Of a stretch of DNA of 15,666 nucleotides, positions 13,870-15,666 are shown piece by piece. The position numbers and the translations under genes were made by a program. Every line of letters begins with the position of its first letter. The first letter of the stretch is position 1. The DNA comes from Bacteroides intestinalis (GTDB lineage: Bacteria > Bacteroidota > Bacteroidia > Bacteroidales > Bacteroidaceae), in contig NZ_QRZF01000038.1 in the NCBI RefSeq assembly GCF_003464595.1, positions 1-15,666 on the forward strand. Direction: 5' to 3'. The notes under the pieces were generated by a model. The model ran no database searches. It saw only the letters and a program-made list of their open reading frames with translations, and was not told where the DNA came from.

Positions 13870-14907
13870 TTACTTGAAAATCTTTCTTTCGTTTAAAGCA
13901 TTCCAATATTTTCTGGCATTTTTCATGTGATCAGCATAATTGGAAGCAAAATTGTGAGTACCTGAGAAATCTTCTTTAGCACACATGTAAATGTAGTCGT
14001 GCTTGGCATAGTTCAGTACTGCATCGATACCTATAGGTGAAGGTATACGTATGGGACCCGGAGGCAGGCCTGCATTTAAATATGTATTGTAGGGTGAGTT
14101 GACATTCAAATGTTCATTGGTTATTCTTCTTAAACCAAAGTCCTGGAGGGCAAACTTTATTGTTGGATCTGCCTGCAATGGCATACCTTTGTGTAAACGG
14201 TTAATATAGAGTCCGGCAACCATTGGTTTTTCCTCGTTGTTGTTGGTTTCCTCTTCAACAATAGAGGCCAGGGTAGAAACTTCTTCCGGTGTCATTCCGA
14301 TAGATTCAGCTTTAGCCAATCGTTGCTGGTTCCAGAATTTTTCATGTTCTTTCTGCATACGCTCGAAAAATTCGTCTACGCTCATATCCCAGTAAACCTG
14401 GTATGTTTCCGGAATGAACAGACTGGACATTGTTTCTTTTTTATATCTCATCCGCTTCTGGAATATAGTGTCATTCATTACAGTGGCAATTTCTGTAGAG
14501 TCGATCATTAACTGCTTACCAATGCTGCGGGCAAGTCTGTCTAAAGTGCGTACGTTGCTAACAGTAAGATTGATAGGTTCCTGATATCCCCGGTATAAAC
14601 GACTGAAGACATGATACACATTTTCTCCCGGGCGGATGGCATAGCGTCCGGTGTGGATAGACGAATCATAATTGCGCCATCGGGTCATCCAAAGAAAACC
14701 TGTGAAACTTTTCGGGTGTCCCTGTACTTTTACTTTATTATATATGGAGTCTATTGTATCGTCTTTGTCGATATAAATATAAGTAGTCTTTTGGGGATGA
14801 AATTGTGGGTAGAATATATAATAATAGAATGTTCCGGTACAAGCTACGCCCATAAGGAACAGGATTACCAATCCTCCTATGAGAATTTTTTTTGTCTTCT
14901 TTTTCAT
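13870..14907 (-). CDS. mltG: Endolytic transglycosylase MltG (YceG-like)
   Basis: 345 residues, normal for the family. MltG cleaves newly made glycan strands and so sets their length. A short basic N-terminus is followed by one membrane segment (about 8-32, LIGGLVILFLMGVACTG region), placing the rest in the periplasm. A LysM-like region follows at about 40-105, then the YceG catalytic domain (about 110-340). The catalytic glutamate is E218 in LASIVEEET; also present are GLYINRLHKGMPLQADPT, SPYNTY and GLPPGPIRIPS, all standard. The start codon gives a normal N-terminus and has a promoter box 26 bp upstream. The gene lies between the iorA operon and the integration site, and its own promoter should protect it from the insertion. 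Confidence 0.96.
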   Translation of the reverse strand: MKKKTKKILIGGLVILFLMGVACTGTFYYYIFYPQFHPQKTTYIYIDKDDTIDSIYNKVKVQGHPKSFTGFLWMTRWRNYDSSIHTGRYAIRPGENVYHVFSRLYRGYQEPINLTVSNVRTLDRLARSIGKQLMIDSTEIATVMNDTIFQKRMRYKKETMSSLFIPETYQVYWDMSVDEFFERMQKEHEKFWNQQRLAKAESIGMTPEEVSTLASIVEEETNNNEEKPMVAGLYINRLHKGMPLQADPTIKFALQDFGLRRITNEHLNVNSPYNTYLNAGLPPGPIRIPSPIGIDAVLNYAKHDYIYMCAKEDFSGTHNFASNYADHMKNARKYWNALNERKIFK

Positions 14908-14933
14908 CTGTTTCTGAAGTTGTTTTAGTCTGG

Positions 14934-14941
14934 CAAAGGTA
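14934..14941 (-). promoter_or_regulatory. Promoter -7 box (TACCTTTG) of mltG
   Basis: On the minus strand TACCTTTG fits TAnnTTTG, 26 bp before the mltG ATG; transcription should start near 14927. It lies downstream of the tRNA terminator, so mltG is an independent unit. Confidence 0.55.
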
Positions 14942-14956
14942 AGAAGAATCTATGAA

Positions 14957-14984
14957 ATAAAAAAAGAGATGCATAAGCATCTCT
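14957..14984 (-). terminator. Terminator of the tRNA-Thr gene
   Basis: On the minus strand AGAGATGC and GCATCTCT pair perfectly (8 bp; 14984-14977 and 14972-14965) around TTAT and are followed by a T-rich run (14965-14957). It lies about 10 bp past the tRNA 3' end. Confidence 0.85.
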
Positions 14985-14993
14985 CTCTTTCTG

Positions 14994-15035
14994 AGCCGCT
15001 AGCCAGACTTGAACTGGCGACCTACGCGTTACGAA
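14994..15035 (-). tRNA. 3' half of tRNA-Thr(CGT), cut at the anticodon loop
   Basis: Read on the minus strand from 15035: anticodon loop TTCGTAA (15035-15029, anticodon CGT at 15033-15031), 3' anticodon stem CGCGT, variable loop AGGTC, T-arm GCCAG-TTCAAGT-CTGGC (15018-15002), acceptor strand TAGCGGC (15001-14995) and T at 14994. No CCA is encoded. The 5' half is missing: the bases that should form ACGCG (15040-15036) are AAAAA on the minus strand, and no D-arm or GCCGCTA 5' acceptor strand is visible up to 15666. It is therefore a displaced, non-functional end piece. Confidence 0.85.
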
Positions 15036-15134
15036 TTTTTGTTTATTTGCAAAAATCTTGCTTGTAGGCGGTTGAGGCTTAATTGATTATATTCCTTTGT
15101 CTTTTTGTCTATTTTATCAAGATACTGTTATTTC

Positions 15135-15158
15135 CACTGTTCCACCGTTGTGGGAGTG
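15135..15158. repeat. Stem-loop near the element end
   Basis: CACT (15135-15138) with AGTG (15155-15158) and CCAC with GTGG around CGTT (46-49) form an interrupted 8-bp stem. No T-run follows on the minus strand. It could be part of the recombination site or a weak terminator for the ORF to its right. Confidence 0.3.
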
Positions 15159-15178
15159 CCTTGGGTTAATAATTATGT

Positions 15179-15610
15179 TTATTTAGTCAAAGATTCTATT
15201 ATACACTCTCTGTTAATCTTATCCAGTTCTTCTAAAAATTTAGAAGTGGCACTTCTCCTGATTATGTAATGGTTACTACCTGATAACATAAGCATTTCCA
15301 TCGCCGTTGTAGGTTTTATGACACTATAAAGTTTACTGATTCTTTCTTCTGATATTTCATCATATTTTCCTGCATATCGATTTATCTCATCTAACCGTTT
15401 TCTGTATTTCTTAGTAGCCCCAGCGTACATAAGATATTCTCCTCCTTCCATCTCAAACAAACTGTATCTATCTGAATCGATTGGATTTACTATTTTGACA
15501 CCGCTTTCGATGCTGCCTTCTATGTGTCTATTCCCTAATACTAGTCCTCCATATTGTGCGTCTTTTATGCCGTATATTTGTTTCCAAGAATCTATTTGGA
15601 ATTTGCTCAA
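15179..15610 (-). CDS. Hypothetical protein encoded at the end of the integrated element
   Basis: 143 residues from the TTG at 15610; no family recognised. The product is soluble-looking, with no signal peptide or membrane segment, and mixed charge, with a Lys/Glu-rich helical second half (residues about 70-140). The start is doubtful: the frame stays open upstream to a TAA at 15662-15664, and the intervening codons (RCVCGESDKTVILSKF region) look protein-like with a CxC pair, but offer no ATG or GTG. It may use TTG, an unusual start, or be the broken remainder of a longer gene. It belongs to the foreign side of the tRNA junction. Function cannot be assigned. Confidence 0.5.
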   Translation of the reverse strand: MSKFQIDSWKQIYGIKDAQYGGLVLGNRHIEGSIESGVKIVNPIDSDRYSLFEMEGGEYLMYAGATKKYRKRLDEINRYAGKYDEISEERISKLYSVIKPTTAMEMLMLSGSNHYIIRRSATSKFLEELDKINRECIIESLTK

Positions 15611-15666
15611 TATAACTGTTTTATCTGATTCTCCGCAAACACACCTAATATTTTTAGTATATTAGC

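Larger units (their letters stand above)
15036..15666. mobile_element. Left end of an element integrated at tRNA-Thr(CGT) (runs off the window)
   Basis: tRNA identity stops at 15035/15036, the edge of the anticodon loop, and unrelated AT-rich DNA begins. Tyrosine recombinases of prophages, ICEs and islands commonly use the tRNA anticodon or T-loop as attB and carry a copy of the 3' half that restores the gene at the far end, leaving the original 3' half behind, as seen here. No integrase, direct repeat partner or far end is visible, so the type of element is unknown. The 140 bp next to the junction are non-coding. Confidence 0.65.

Noticed and set aside
15041..15050. GTTTATTTGC next to the tRNA junction, similar to the CTnDOT-type core site
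   Set aside because: My memory of that consensus differs at one fixed base, and the crossover is better explained by the tRNA anticodon loop. Not enough to name the element family.
1..15666. CRISPR array, insertion sequence or defence system
   Set aside because: No regular spacer array, transposase, nuclease-helicase pair or toxin-antitoxin pair could be seen. The only multi-unit repeat is the short 22-bp array at 9900-9987.

Overview
The window looks like a chromosomal segment from a member of the order Bacteroidales, most likely a Bacteroides species. Three things point there: close matches to familiar Bacteroides proteins, repeated promoter boxes of the Bacteroidetes type (TAnnTTTG about 5-10 bp before the likely start, sometimes with TTG about 20 bp further up), and A-rich translation starts mostly without Shine-Dalgarno motifs. 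Species cannot be fixed from the sequence alone.

Layout on the + strand. Bases 1-57 are the Gly/His-rich tail of an unseen gene. A YjbH-like outer-membrane protein follows (106-864), then an OmpA-family peptidoglycan-binding porin (920-2113) with a strong terminator. About 600 bp of AT-rich DNA without a credible gene separates these from ruvX/yqgF (2723-3145), def (3200-3754) and a large periplasmic TPR protein (3871-5907). Next comes the translation block thrS - infC - rpmI - rplT (5986-9357), with its own promoter and a possible structured leader before infC, small stem-loops with a bulged C in both ribosomal-protein spacers, and a 14-bp-stem terminator. Straight after rplT lies a free-standing structured RNA (about 9517-9700) that fits the Bacteroidales-1 RNA motif in position, promoter and length.

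The stretch 9748-10262 is gene-free but not empty. It holds a 22-bp-period degenerate repeat, an overlapping pair of hairpins, and a possible ~75-nt minus-strand small RNA with its own promoter and terminator.

On the - strand, iorA - iorB - paaK (13771 down to 10263) form a tight operon for oxidative breakdown of aryl-pyruvates: indolepyruvate:ferredoxin oxidoreductase makes arylacetyl-CoA, and the CoA ligase interconverts arylacetyl-CoA and arylacetate (phenylacetate, indoleacetate). This IorA lacks the usual C-terminal ferredoxin domain. Upstream is mltG (14907-13870), a peptidoglycan terminating transglycosylase, with its own promoter.

The right edge is a mobile-element junction. The 3' half of a tRNA-Thr(CGT) gene (14994-15035, - strand), followed by its terminator, stops exactly at the anticodon loop. 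The sequence beyond (15036-15666) is unrelated AT-rich DNA with one unrecognised ORF. This is what integration of an island, prophage or ICE into the tRNA anticodon region leaves behind; integrase and far end lie outside the window.
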